Source: Gamarada debralockiae
Taxonomy: Eukaryota > Ascomycota > Leotiomycetes > Helotiales > Hyphodiscaceae
Length of the DNA stretch: 63,293 nt
Assembly (NCBI GenBank): GCA_002803225.1
Contig: NXFV01000165.1
Span: 1 to 63,293 of the forward strand
Reading direction: 5' to 3'
This document shows positions 45,784-56,872 of this stretch, one piece after another (within the stretch, counting starts at the first letter, position 1; every line of letters starts with the position of its first letter). Both the position numbers and the translations under genes were made by a program. Under the pieces are notes generated by a model, which saw only the letters and a program-made list of their open reading frames with translations, was not told the DNA's origin and did not search any database.

Positions 45784-46730
45784 AAGTCAGATCAATTTAT
45801 CCGCCCTCGCGTCGCCTTACCCTTTGTCTCGATCCATGTATCCTTGCTTTGCAGTGCACAAATTTCACCTTCCGTCTACTTCAAATCTAAAATGAAGCTA
45901 TTCCCATTTATCTCTATCACAAAAATCCGCCCAGGAAAACAAAGAATAAAATGTGCTGCCGTCACTCGGAAGACGTATGCAATACTACCAGAACGGGCAG
46001 AAGCAGGCTAAACGTTTGTTAATTATCTCAAATTTCTGAATAGAAGGAACAAGAAAGAGTTCCCTTTACGGATCTCTCTGACTTTTTTTCTGCTTATTTT
46101 TATTTCCCCCCTTTTTGTCTATAGTAGAGCGAGCTAAGTCTAGTAGCCTATTGGTACACAGGTCGTTTTTTAGTACTGATATTAGTAGAATTATAAGTTT
46201 TCTTCTCTAAGGCTCTGAAGTTTAAAATCTAAAGTCTCAAAGAGAACTTAAGACTTTTAAATTTGCCTTTATTAGCAAGAAAATACGGGTTTTATCGGAA
46301 GTATTGATGTAATATGGTCAGGCCGTCAGGTGATCATGCACGTGTCACCTCAGCTGGACCGGGATGGGATTCTGATAAGCACCTGAGAAAAAGCATTACA
46401 ACTGACTTACGGATTATGTAAACTACGTCGTACTTGTTATGGAGATAGCCTACTTAGAGGGGACTCTCCTGGACCTCTTCAGAGAGCCAGAGATTAGCTC
46501 TGTAACCGAATTTACTGGAGTTGGATTGTGTGTAGGGGTTGGTGATGATGATAAAGATGAAGTTGGGATGTGGTCGCCGTCGATTTTTTGGGTGTTCTTC
46601 GATAGCAAATTTGTAAAATACAGCATCAAATATATGGAAGCGTAGGATAAAGTTCGAGTGTGAACAAGTCTCTTTGCATCATGCAGCCGGCGATGATACT
46701 CGTTATTATCTTCAAAGAAATTGATGAAAT
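45784..46730. other. Intergenic region, nothing recognised
   Basis: AT-rich with T-runs; short frames without motif. It lies between the HET fragment and the 3' end of the intact HET gene. Confidence 0.4.
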
Positions 46731-48605
46731 TCAATGTATCTCAAAATACCGTACAGGATAGAGAGACTCTTCCAATTCTCTGATCCCTCTGCCCCACATG
46801 TACCCTTCGAAATAAGCTGGGCCAACGAAGTAGTAGTATGGCTCCACATATCTGAGGATTACTGGATATTTGCAGCCAAAAACAACACATATTAGGTCGC
46901 CCTTTTGCAACACATCTGGTCCAAGGCCTAAGGTTTTGTGTTCTGATATGAAGAATAAGCGGTGATACACATAACCTGAAATACCATCGACGAAACCATT
47001 TTTCGAGGCCGAGTTCCAAATTCCGGATTCGCGCGGAGGTATACTCTGGGTAAACTGCTGATCGTCAAACTCTCTCAGATGCACCATCTTACAATATCTC
47101 CTGATTTCTTCCGCTGCAAACATACTTTCAGATGTGACTGCCTCTTCCTTCTCTTCCATCCATAGAGTGCGAAAGAACCTTTCCCATTGGCTTCGAGGGT
47201 CTTTGAATTGTTTCCTTAATAGTCTATGCCAGTGACACAAGGTTTTCATAGCCTGTTGCGTATCTTTCCAGTCGGTCATCTCAGTTTTCATCCCGTGCTC
47301 CTTAATTCTGTCGATACAAAAGCCTCGTGCTAGGAGTATACCGTTCTCAATATCGCAGTGAAATGCGCTTCGAGTGAATGCAGCAGCACTAAAATCCGAA
47401 GGCATGAGTACAGGTGATTGAGGGTTGTGTGTCCAATTTGGAACCCAGGAAGGAAATTCGTCGTTCAGTGTGCAAGTCAAGGGCACTTTAGAACGAGCAC
47501 AAATGATGTCTAGCTTCTGTGACGTTGATATAACGTATTTGCAGACATCCAAAAACAGCTGACGAACAGACTTAGAGTAATCGATCTGAAGTCCTTCATA
47601 GTTTCTTGCTCTTGTGAGTCCAATGATTCCATAGATGTGGTCCCTGGGGTCGCTGGTGTGCTTGTTATACGATAGTTCAAGCATCCCGGAAAGTTCAGGC
47701 AAACCGATTTTGTCTGAAGCTTTTGGAAGCCGCAGCATTCGGGAGCCCCAGAAGACGAAACTTTGTATTAGATAAGGACTAGGGTGGCGGTGATTAGCTT
47801 CAATCAGACTTTGAAAGTGATCGGTAGCAATCATTTCTTGGACAGCCACTAAGTCGGACCAGCTTATAGAGTCGATTCCACAATGTACCTCAGCTTCCCG
47901 AGCACAGACAACTTCTTGGGTTACCCAGACACGAAAGAAGTACTCTTGGGTGAAGAGCTCGGATAAATATAGCAAATGGTACAGGAACCTTGGGTTTCTG
48001 AGTAATAAGGTTATTCCATCGGAATCCATGATCTTGTCCCTCAACTTCTTCAGTAACACAAATGCTTGACTACTTCCATTGAATCCAACGCCAATCCAGA
48101 TACAAACTCGCTTTGCCATTGCATAGATTAGGCGCATTTTGCTCACTTGGTGATTCCGCTCATAATGGCTCGCCTGATCAATGCAGATGGCGTCTACCCA
48201 CATTGTTCTCGGCGTCGAGGCACGAAGTTTGATTAAAGCTGCCTCAAGGTTGCGAGAGATTTCGAAGTTGTACCCATTCAAGAGTATTGAGCGCATGTCA
48301 TTTTGAGGGCCCCAAGTGTATGATAAAGCTTCATACTCAGGCTGCTCGTCCAAAGAAATAGTAAATAGATGGCACTCAATACAATCGCTCTCGCCAATGG
48401 CAGACTCTGAGGTCGGTAGGATTTGGAGTAGCCGGATCTCGCTCTTAAGCGGGTCTAATGGTGCGTATTCGAAACGGGCTTGAAAGGATAACCGCGGGTC
48501 GTTGTTGGCCGGAATCTGCTTCGAGTGCTTAGAGCGGCTTTTTGTGAATTCCTTCCGAAACTTAGGAAATTCAGCCACGGAACTGTTTGGTATTTGTCGA
48601 TCCAT
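46731..48605 (-). CDS. HET-domain protein (heterokaryon incompatibility type)
   Basis: A single exon of 624 residues. The HET domain spans about residues 85-250 with all landmarks: YEALSYTWGP (91-100), NLEAAL (119-124), MWVDAICIDQ (135-144), ERNHQVSKMRLIYAMAKRV and VWVTQEV. The rest (250-624) is the variable C-terminal part, with the SDPRDHIYGIIGL motif common in this family. HET proteins are cytosolic switches that execute programmed cell death on non-self fusion or on activation by an NLR partner; the fused or trans partner here is unknown. It is about 12 kb from an NLR gene and 1 kb from a truncated HET, a typical allorecognition neighbourhood. Intact, without introns. Confidence 0.9.
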   Translation of the reverse strand: MDRQIPNSSVAEFPKFRKEFTKSRSKHSKQIPANNDPRLSFQARFEYAPLDPLKSEIRLLQILPTSESAIGESDCIECHLFTISLDEQPEYEALSYTWGPQNDMRSILLNGYNFEISRNLEAALIKLRASTPRTMWVDAICIDQASHYERNHQVSKMRLIYAMAKRVCIWIGVGFNGSSQAFVLLKKLRDKIMDSDGITLLLRNPRFLYHLLYLSELFTQEYFFRVWVTQEVVCAREAEVHCGIDSISWSDLVAVQEMIATDHFQSLIEANHRHPSPYLIQSFVFWGSRMLRLPKASDKIGLPELSGMLELSYNKHTSDPRDHIYGIIGLTRARNYEGLQIDYSKSVRQLFLDVCKYVISTSQKLDIICARSKVPLTCTLNDEFPSWVPNWTHNPQSPVLMPSDFSAAAFTRSAFHCDIENGILLARGFCIDRIKEHGMKTEMTDWKDTQQAMKTLCHWHRLLRKQFKDPRSQWERFFRTLWMEEKEEAVTSESMFAAEEIRRYCKMVHLREFDDQQFTQSIPPRESGIWNSASKNGFVDGISGYVYHRLFFISEHKTLGLGPDVLQKGDLICVVFGCKYPVILRYVEPYYYFVGPAYFEGYMWGRGIRELEESLYPVRYFEIH

Positions 48606-49349
48606 ATCCGAGCAAAGAATTGTCGGCTAGTCAAAATTGATTTTTGGTCCGTTGGCTACAGTCAAAGGCCGTAAATCCCCGTAGTGCATAAGTTCAGCGG
48701 TAGTATACTAAGAATAATCCTAAATTAATATTAAAGTCCTCACTGCTGAAAAGGCCAAGGATAGCTCATTGACCAAAGAATGAGAGCCTTACCAACAAAT
48801 AAGCAGCCAGACAAACACACGTTCAAGACGCGGCTGAGCTAAGCATTCCTTCAAAAATTCACTATCTACCGGATACTCAAGTGGCGAAGTTGAGATATTT
48901 GAATGTAGGCAACCACATCAACTTGAAACCGGGAGAAAGAGGACCGGGCGCTTAAAAGAATCGCGAGGTTGGGCGAGGCTGAGCTGAAATGCAAGAAGTG
49001 GTTGCTGTGGTAGTACGGCTACCATTTGGCTGTAACATTTCCCGCCACGTGATATTTAGATCCGCATCACCTGAACACGCTAGGTGCCTCTGCATGAGAA
49101 TCGCTCTCGCTTTGGAAGCTCTGACGTGTGAGGGGGCCCGAATCGGACGCCCTTCAGTAGGACTGATACCCTAATTTCAGCTAATACCGTGCGTATGAAA
49201 GAAGGGAGCCGGAAAGGGTTTACTTAAAAATAGATGTCCTGGAAATAGTTTAATTGCAGGACCAGGCGCTCCAGTACGAATCCTTCCTTCGTTCGTTCGT
49301 CACTACCTCGTTGAGTTTTCGCGGTCTTGCCAACGATCCCCTCCCTTAC
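48606..49349. other. Intergenic region, nothing recognised
   Basis: Upstream of the HET gene and downstream of the broken peptidase. No gene, repeat or RNA recognised. Confidence 0.4.
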
Positions 49350-51507
49350 TCAATCAGAAACCATGGCCCAAAGCGCACAATCATTCTCAAAAATGCCCCC
49401 CTCAAGCGTAAAATTCTTATTATACTCCGCCCACGTCGAATCCTGCGCACACATCTCTGCAATAGCCGTATACATATTCGCATAACACTCATCCGGGCCC
49501 ATCGCCTTAAAATCCACCGTCGTCATCGACATATCCTCCGGACACGCCTCCACGTCATACATAACAGTCAGGCTCATGGCAGCGTTGTTCTCCGCGGCTC
49601 CAGGCTCGGTGTAGGGCGTGTAGTCAGAGTTTGTGGCGCTGAGTACGATGTTGTTGCTGATGAGTTGCGAGCAGTAGTCTGCTGCTGCTGCTTGGGCCTT
49701 GGCATCGTTGAGGCGCGGTTGTGTTCCTGCGTCGCCGTCCGCGCGGTTGCAGGAGGGGGTTTTGACGCCGCTATAGGGGGTGGATGAGGGGAGGGTCGCG
49801 GCGGTTCAGCCGGAGACTTCGACTTGGTTGCCTTGGCAGGGCGTTGCGGTGCTGGAGGACGCGCTGGTGCTGCTGGGGACGGGAGAAGAGACGGTTGAGT
49901 TGGAAGAGTCGACGGCGTAGGCGGACATGTCGATTTGCGCTGGCGAGGTGTTGATCCAGGCGCTGGCGTCGGGCGAGTAGGAGGCGTTGCTGTTGACGTC
50001 GCCTTGACTGGATATGGTCCAGTTGTCGGGCGCGGTTCGCACGTCCGTGAATGTCAGGTTGGTCTGGAGGGCTGACGCGGCGGTGGCGGGCGTCGGCGGA
50101 TCCAACAGTTTGAAGATCTGCATCATGACTGTGGTGCGTTCTGGTTAGGTCGAGGCTTCTGGGTCGAGGGGAACGCGGTTACTTACTCATGGCTAGCCCG
50201 GTCACCGAGTATGCGTCGGCGATCACAGACGTCGCGTATGCATTCTTGGATGCTGCTTCGGCTTTGACGAGCGAGGGTCCATAAATCTTCTTGTTACTGT
50301 CATCTGGGTCGGCATCATGTGCCTGTGGGTTGGTGATCATCCAAGGCCAATGGAAACTATCATTTGGAACTAGTGAGTTTAATTTCCCTTCATAGAAAAC
50401 ATACAAGTGCTTACCATTCATGAAGCCATATGTGACCCTTGTTCCAGTATACGTTGTCAATGGTGGTTGCTTTGGAAGGCTCGTCCCTAACAGCCCGCAG
50501 TTGGTCTGCCAGCGTCGTCGACGAGAAGTACACATCCGGACAGAGAACAACGTATAAATAGACCTGTAATTCATCAATACAAACTTCAGGAACTACTTGG
50601 TGAAACTCACACTCCAGTAATTCCATTGCTTCCACCAAGTATACGCTCCTGTAAAGCCACTGCAAGTATCAGGCCATGGAGATTCGTCCTCGTCACAAAA
50701 TACGAAACTGGCTCTTCTTAGTTTGCGTAGAATCGCCGAGCGGCATAATAACTTACACATCATATCTGGTTCCACCCAGGTTTCCTACGATATTGCTGCG
50801 TGTTCCATCGTGAATGCCCTTTTGGTTGTTCACAGCATCTAAGCGCGAGGAAGGTAAGAATCTGCATTTTTGGGTACTATCATGACTGGTGATCTTACTT
50901 GATATTCTCTGACGATAACTCCAGAAGATCCCCGAGTTGGAATCTGAATCGGTTCCCATGTCTAGAATTATAAGTATCATAATAGTCTGTGGTTAAATAG
51001 AACTTACACATGTCGAAGGCGTTCTGGTAATCTGATGAAGGTTTCCAACCACCTATGATAAGCAAATTAGTCTACGGACTGAACCAAGTTGTACTTGTAC
51101 GTTACAAGCCGATCCGAATAAACGCTGCGTGTTATAGTGATAGGAATACGTCAAGCAGGGTTTTCGGGGGTAGTGGTTGATGAGAAATCCGCAAGAGGCT
51201 ACGTACTCATAGCGGTTGCAAGGACTCCAGCTTCTGCCCAACCATATGCGTCATCAGCTATTTGGTCTGTGCTGCATCGCTTCGAATATAGCGCTCAAAA
51301 ACGTCTTTATCAGGATCATATTCTGGGGGAATAGGAGGAAGGTCATCCCGTCGAAAGAAGTTGGAAGAAGAGCTTTGGGGTGCCCCGCCGACAAGCTCCG
51401 CTAGTGTCGCAAGAAGAAGCACCTGTTCCAAATTATTAGTTGAATTTTAAACTTGCAAGGTTCAGAACATTTACCGATAGTGGCCCAAGAAGATCGTCTC
51501 TTTTCAT
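49350..51507 (-). pseudogene. Secreted HExxH metallopeptidase-like gene, disrupted
   Basis: A multi-exon gene starting at ATG 51507; the signal peptide (MKRDDLLGPLS / VLLLATLAELVGGA) spans the first intron. Exon pieces encode IADDAYGWAEAGVLATAM, FCDEDESPWPDTCSGFTGAY and VYLYVVLCPDVYFSS. Removing an intron with GTAAGC donor and GATAG acceptor joins LHEC to FHWPWM, making HECFH, an HExxH zinc site; NPQAHDADPDD, KIYGPS and NAYATSVIADAYS follow, recalling M35-like peptidases. A Ser/Thr-rich linker (about 49850-50000) leads to a Cys-containing C-terminal domain ending at 49350. Breaks: one base missing near 51265 (TAG follows), and an in-frame TGA at 49806-49808 in an otherwise continuous frame. 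It would have been an extracellular protease; family assignment is moderate. Confidence 0.6.
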
Positions 51508-52402
51508 TGTGAATTTGAGCAGAGTAGGGACTCTTGGTAAAGAATGATTGGATTCCTGTCGTACAAACAAGTTGAGGATAAGAAAACATGGCGAAAAGTC
51601 TACATTTTAAGACCGTCGTTGTGAGGGTAAACCCCCCAGGTATGTGGTCAGTTGGTTGGGCGGTCAGTTGGTTGTGCGGTCAGTTGGTTGTGCGGTCAGT
51701 TGGTTGGGTGTAAGAAGCATGTCTATTCCTCTGTCTAACTATGGATCTAAATACACAAGAGGGGCCCGGTCGGTCCTTCCCTCACAGTTCTTCTGAAACC
51801 CTTCATCTGCGCCGCAAACGTCTACTACCTATCAGACCGAAATATTGTAGCAAGATCAGGGTTGAAGCCAACAAAATATTGAGTTGGCTTACTTCCTGGT
51901 CTGTGTCAGCCAAGAAAACCCTTTGTGTCGCTACGATATTTTGGGTAGATAGGTAGTAACTTCACTGAATAAGATATTTCCGGCTCCCAAATAATAATGC
52001 GGTGCAACATACCTTCGTGTCTTTGAGGCGGACACCATATCGTAGATGATGAGTTGACTGCACACAATATACATACACCAGAATGAATTAATTCCGGGAG
52101 GACTGTAAAATTACCCCTGGAATAGGAGCAACCGGAAATCCTGATTGAACATTATATGTTTCAGATGACATCAATGTCCTCCAAGGCTGATTTTGGCAGT
52201 GGATACGGGGTGCAGAGAAGGAATGTCAACAGGAGCTTTAGCGCGTCTACAGGGCGGTAAATGTAACACTCTTCCCACTCTACGCGAAAAAAAACAATGC
52301 AATTCTAATGAATTGATTGGCTGAAACACATCGCTTGTTCCCGCGTACCCTGGTCTGTTGCCAAGGAGAGATTCTCCATACCTTTGACCACAACCAAATG
52401 AC
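51508..52402. other. Intergenic region with minisatellite
   Basis: Divergent promoter zone between the peptidase relic (minus) and the Hsp70-like gene (plus). It holds a four-copy 16-bp repeat (51646-51709), described separately. No gene. Confidence 0.5.
51646..51709. repeat. Four-copy 16-bp minisatellite
   Basis: The unit GGTCAGTTGGTTGTGC (with GGGC or GGGT variants at the ends) starts at 51646, 51662, 51678 and 51694. Confidence 0.9.
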
Positions 52403-53646
52403 ATGACTTTCTCAATGATCGGATATCAGTCTCGTTTTTTGGCTCTGTTGCTACTCGCCGTCTTCGTCACGGCAGGTAGACGACACCGCTTTGAACCATT
52501 GCCAGAATGCGCGGAATGCGTTTCGGGCGAAGATGCGCTCGCACCGGGCATTGGGTTTGACTTAACAGATTCATATGGGACTGCAGCGATTCGATATAAC
52601 AATAAGTCGATCGTAAACTTAGGAAAAGTGTGAAACGACTTCCTAACAGTTGTAAAGTAAGAGGCTGATTTTTATGTGAAGGTCGAAGCAAATCAAGAGT
52701 ATATAGAGCTCGTTGAACGCTTATCCGACCCTTCCACAAAACTCTCCTGGTAAGTCATTCACGAAACGGAAGGAACCAAAATCTAACGATTCCTAGCCAT
52801 AGCACAACTTGGGAAGAACTCCACTGCTCCTACCTCCACCTAAAAAGACGTCTCAACAAACTCCAAGGCCGTCCCGCAACCCGCGACGTAGGCATCCTTG
52901 CCAACCTCATGTCCCAACTCCGCACTCTCGTCGACACCCACCTCGGCGCTGGCACCACCAAAAGCGTCCTCCCTACCATGCCCAACCTTCCCGGTCTTGA
53001 GCAAGAAGACCTCCAAGACGCCCTACAGCACATCGGTCTCCGCGCCCTCGTCACGCACAAGCACGTCCGCTACGTGTGGGAGACCAGCGCCGCGTTCGCG
53101 GGCATGGGCTTCGGGCTGTGCGCGCACCCCGAAGACTGCGACGCGTGCGAGGACGAGGAGGCCGATATGCCGTTCCGGCACATCCTAGCGCTGAGCCTGA
53201 CTAACAGGTCGTTCGGCGCAGCGTATACGTATATGCAGTCTGCGTTCTGGAGCTCGCATGAAGCGGAGGGTGTGCGGTTTGAGCTTGGCCTGGAGAATGA
53301 GGGGGACGAGGCGTACTGGGACAGGATGCGGGAGGTTATAGTAGGTGTTGGGCGGGAAGCGAAGAGACCCTTGGATACGCTGTTGCTTTTGGGGGAGGGT
53401 GCGGGGCCGCCGGGGCGTCCCGAGTTTGTGAAGACTGTGCAGGAGGCGTTGTTGAAGTTGTATCCGGGGAGTGGACCTAGTGTTAGGTTGTGGGGACGGG
53501 GAGATCCGCTGTATGTTGCGGCTCGGGGTGCTGCTGAGTTTGCGAAAAGGGCTCAGGCGAGTCCCCCGAATTGTAGGGAGCCGGCTCGCTGTTTTGAAAA
53601 TCGTGAGATAGATAATAGTCAAGGGGTTTTGAGCGATGAGCTATAG
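52403..53646 (+). CDS. Secreted Hsp70/actin-like ATPase-fold protein
   Basis: Exons 52403-52627, 52682-52749 and 52797-53646 give 380 residues. Introns are 54 bp (GTGTGA...GTGAAG, weak donor) and 47 bp (GTAAGT...CCTAG). A signal peptide covers about 1-24 (FLALLLLAVFVTAG). The phosphate-1-like motif GIGFDLTDSYGTAAI, then VWETSAAFAGMGFGLC, LLLLGEGAGPPGRPEF and the ending YVAARGAAEFAKR form the order seen in a fungal family of secreted or ER-routed proteins with a degenerate Hsp70 nucleotide-binding fold and no substrate-binding half. The function is unknown. Cysteines at CAECVSG and CAHPEDCDACEDEE suggest an oxidising compartment. All joins keep frame; intact. Confidence 0.72.
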
Positions 53647-54561
53647 AATCGTTAAAAACTCTTGACTTGGTAGCAATTGGATGGAGATCAAAGTTGCACT
53701 AGAGGCGCCTCTTTTCGCTGATTTCGAAGCTACTATATAATGACATTGCTCCGCGTAGTGTTATTTGCTCTAGGAAAGATCTCCTAGCTAAGGACCCACG
53801 CGTCAGAATCATCGACTTCAACGCCGCCATTGACTCGCCCCTTTTTGGCATTGACGCTCTCTGCGAATCAGAGTCGTTACCTGAGTCACCCGTTGAATGG
53901 TTTTGGGGGTCCAGGCTTGTTGGCATGCGGGAATGAGCGCCAGGTGGATGGAAAAGGCACGATTGGCACCGGTGGTTGAAGGAGAGATTGGGCGGTTCGC
54001 CAAAAGTACAAACCCGTGCAAGGGCATTTTTATAGAGAGGAGTAACATTCAATTATAATTCTGCCAAAGAAAACCTCCCGAGAAAAGATTCAAGTCGTCA
54101 TCAAAGGGACCCAAATCGGCTCAGTAGGGGGTATTGACAACTTTTACAGGGGAGCGAGTACGGATACTATCACGACATCTTGATAAGTTCGAAGAGGTGG
54201 GTCGAGGCTAAATTATCGTTCATATAAGGCTTACCGTAGGATTCGAATTTGGTTAATAAGAGAGCCAGAATAGATTCCCTGCTTTGCCGACTTCTCTAGG
54301 AAACTATAACTAGGTCATAAGGGAGCCAAAACAGGCCACCAGGGCGCCAAAACTGGTCCCTACCTATAGTGCTCAGGATGCTCAGGCAGGACTCAGGAAC
54401 GCTCAGTTATTTCGGTGATGCTTAGTCAGGGTCTATCACGACCTATGGTGGCCGAGCAAAGGAGTCTTGGCAGGGCCGAGGATCTGCCGGGGAGGGGGTA
54501 CCTGCACTCTTCTTTCAGATGGAATGATACAGTCTGCATCTATTTCGATCGATGTCGAAAG

Positions 54562-54617
54562 AAATACCTCCGAAAGCTGAGGTGTTGACCTCTGTTTTGC
54601 GAGGGCTTTCTTTCCGC
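54562..54617. repeat. Palindromic repeat, copy 2
   Basis: AAATACCTCCGAAAGCTGAG is followed by CCTCTGTTTTGCGAGGG. It matches the element at 45728-45783 at most positions, including spacing, and is framed by GAAAGAAA and TTTCTTTC. Confidence 0.6.
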
Positions 54618-54689
54618 AGCTTATGGACCCTGGACCTCCTAATTAGGTATAATTAGCGCGCTTACCTACTAGTCTACCTGCCTGTAATA

Positions 54690-54870
54690 TTGGGTGAGTT
54701 AAGGTGAGGCGAAGGGAGAAGCAGGTGAGCAATGGTGAATAGAGCTTGGACTATTAAGCCAGGGGACCTGTTTCGACTCCTCGGCTACATTGCTGTCGCT
54801 AGCTAAAATTAGAAAATGGTTCAAGGATTATTCTGGGAGCCTATTTTGGATCCCTTTCACCCAGACGCAC
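54690..54870 (-). repeat. Dispersed repeat, copy 2 (inverted relative to copy 1)
   Basis: Its reverse complement contains GAGGAGTCGAAACAGGTCCC, ACCATTGCTCACCTGC and ACTCACCCAATAT, matching 41450-41640 in order. In several places this copy has CG where copy 1 has CA or TG (for example GTCGAAAC against GTCAAAAC), the direction expected of C-to-T mutation in copy 1. Confidence 0.65.
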
Positions 54871-55799
54871 GTGACTGGTAGTTCAGCCTCACAGTTTAGC
54901 GAACAAGGCCGTGGACAAGGCATACCACTGCCACTGCGACTGCTGTTCGCCATGTATATTGGGTTTTGACCATGTTATTTGGGAGGGTTGGGGTTCGAGG
55001 GAAGAATATGAGGAAGAGTACTAGTCTGTTGCGGAGTGTTAGCAGGCTTCAGTTCCTTCCTCCTTAGGGTAGCTTACATGAGGACGAAGCAAGACCACTT
55101 GTGCGATGCCCAAAAGTCCTGCAGTGCACTCAAATGCGCTGACGGTCTTTCAGCATGAGACATCTGCGCGAGATACTGGAAGCACAAGTATGTTAGCGAA
55201 AGCGCTTGTTCCCGAGGTCGTGCCTAGAAGAATGAAGTATGGGGACATGCCTTCGGAGGTTCCGCGAGCGATGATTCGGTAATGCTAGGGGAGGTAAGAC
55301 ACGAGAATGCCGAGGAGAATGAAGCTGGAAACTATGTGAGTTGTGTGCAACCACAAAGGACTGTTGTACCTACATGGATAGAGCTAGGTTGAGGTAACTC
55401 GGCGCCTGGAGCTTCTCGCAGCGCTTGCTGGCCAGGTCATCCGCAAGTCCATGAAAGAAGTCCATGGTGTCGTTAAACTGTTGCCGGTATATTACATAAC
55501 ATCCAAAAGAGTACTCGATGTTATATTTGTTGAAGTCGTCGGTGATGATGATGTCAAGGACTCGAGGTTAATGCAGCTGACGGAATTCCGTGACAACAAT
55601 GCTAAAGGAAGGGACCCTGTCTGTCTGAAAGTGGAGTGTGGAGCTAGGCTCTCCGCTAGCGCCCGCATCCAGGGGTGGGTATGCGACTACCGATGTTCTG
55701 CCTAAGGCAACAAGGCGCGCAGGCGCACACACACAATATGTAGATTAGAATCACAGGGAACAAAAGAACAAGAATGAATGAACCTACACGTACTGCACA

Positions 55800-56872
55800 G
55801 ATATGCATATTTGTAGCCTCCGAAGTGCTACCAACATCCTCATTTATCATTTTGAAAATTCGTCCTTTGGAATGTCGCAATCAAGAGTTCCTTCATGTTC
55901 ACATATGGTTTGGGTCGTTATGTACCCAGCACCAAAGGGATCGTGGATGGAGGGCTCATCAATCGGCATAGCGTGGAACTCTTCCACTATGAGAGAGTTC
56001 TTGTGGCCGTCAATTGCGGGGTCGATGCGGAGCGAAAAGGGGTGCTGATGACAGGGAGCCAGAACACCAGGAGCTACGACTGTGCCGTACGAGACGAAAT
56101 CTCCAATGTCGATTGGACTAGTGGACAATATTCCCGTTGCGCGGACTTCATAGTTGATGGCTCTCGCATGGTTGAATTGGAACGCAAAAATGTATTCATA
56201 ATTCCCTACTGTGATGATGGTTTGGAGCACAAGAACTCTAGCACGAGCAACTATTGTGTTAGTAGTCCGGTAGTTGGTGTGCGTCCAGAGAATTCCGTCG
56301 TCGATTTCGTGGCAGCACATGACGTTGGGGACCTTGACAGGATCGCCGTCTCTAGTATGAGAGTACGTATTGAAGTATTTGATATCCCAAGGCAGTCCCA
56401 ACCAAGCATGAAGTTGTTTGCGTTTACACCAGCTCCATTGTTCCCAAGGTCACATGGCACTCCATTATCCCTAGTCTCAGCTGCATTCTGGAAATGATGT
56501 GAGAGCGGAAGAGTCGAGAGGACTGACCATAATTCGCCTTGTGCTCATGTCCGCTGTGCCATCCGGCGAATACGCCCAAGGCTCGACATACACTATAGCA
56601 TCATCGGGCAATTCTATTGCTGCAACCCCCTTTTGTACTCTCTCATCCTTCAAACATGCAGTTTCACTCTCTTGCATTTCGACTGCGTCTGTGTATAAAT
56701 GTTTGCTAACCAAGTTGTCCTCACTGACCACTTGTTTACTCTGAAGATTGACCTCTGCTTCCCAGAAACTGGCGATGGAGTTGAGATAGAATTGGACCTG
56801 TGCACGTCTTGCTAGTGACCGAGGAAGGACTTTGGAGGCATTCTCGTCGGCTAGGTAAGGGATCACCTCCAA
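55800..56872 (-). pseudogene. Copper amine oxidase relic with internal deletion
   Basis: The first block (56510-56872) reads SLARRAQVQFYLNSIASFWE to EPWAYSPDGTADMSTRRIM, the middle of a copper amine oxidase. The next block, about 56460 downward, jumps to CDLGNNGAGVNANN and, after a frame change near 56400, GDPVKVPNVMCCHEIDDGIL and VGNYEYIFAFQ, where the Tyr of NYEY is the topaquinone precursor. Later follow GTVVAPGVLAPCHQHPFSLR with copper-ligand-like HxH, and after another frame change near 55870 GRIFKMINEDVGS. The N-terminal third, about 140 residues between the blocks, and the C-terminus are missing. The live enzyme oxidises primary amines to aldehydes with H2O2. Non-functional. Confidence 0.82.

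Larger units (their letters stand above)
53647..55799. other. Repeat-rich intergenic region
   Basis: No gene recognised in about 2 kb. It contains GCTCAGG-rich sequence (about 54370-54415), the second palindromic repeat (54562-54617), and the inverted copy of the dispersed repeat (54690-54870). The end merges into the eroded 3' part of the amine oxidase relic. Confidence 0.5.

Noticed and set aside
51260..51310. A short intron removing the frame break in the peptidase gene
   Set aside because: The only GT-AG pair in range would be 36 nt and still leaves a stop in the next codons.
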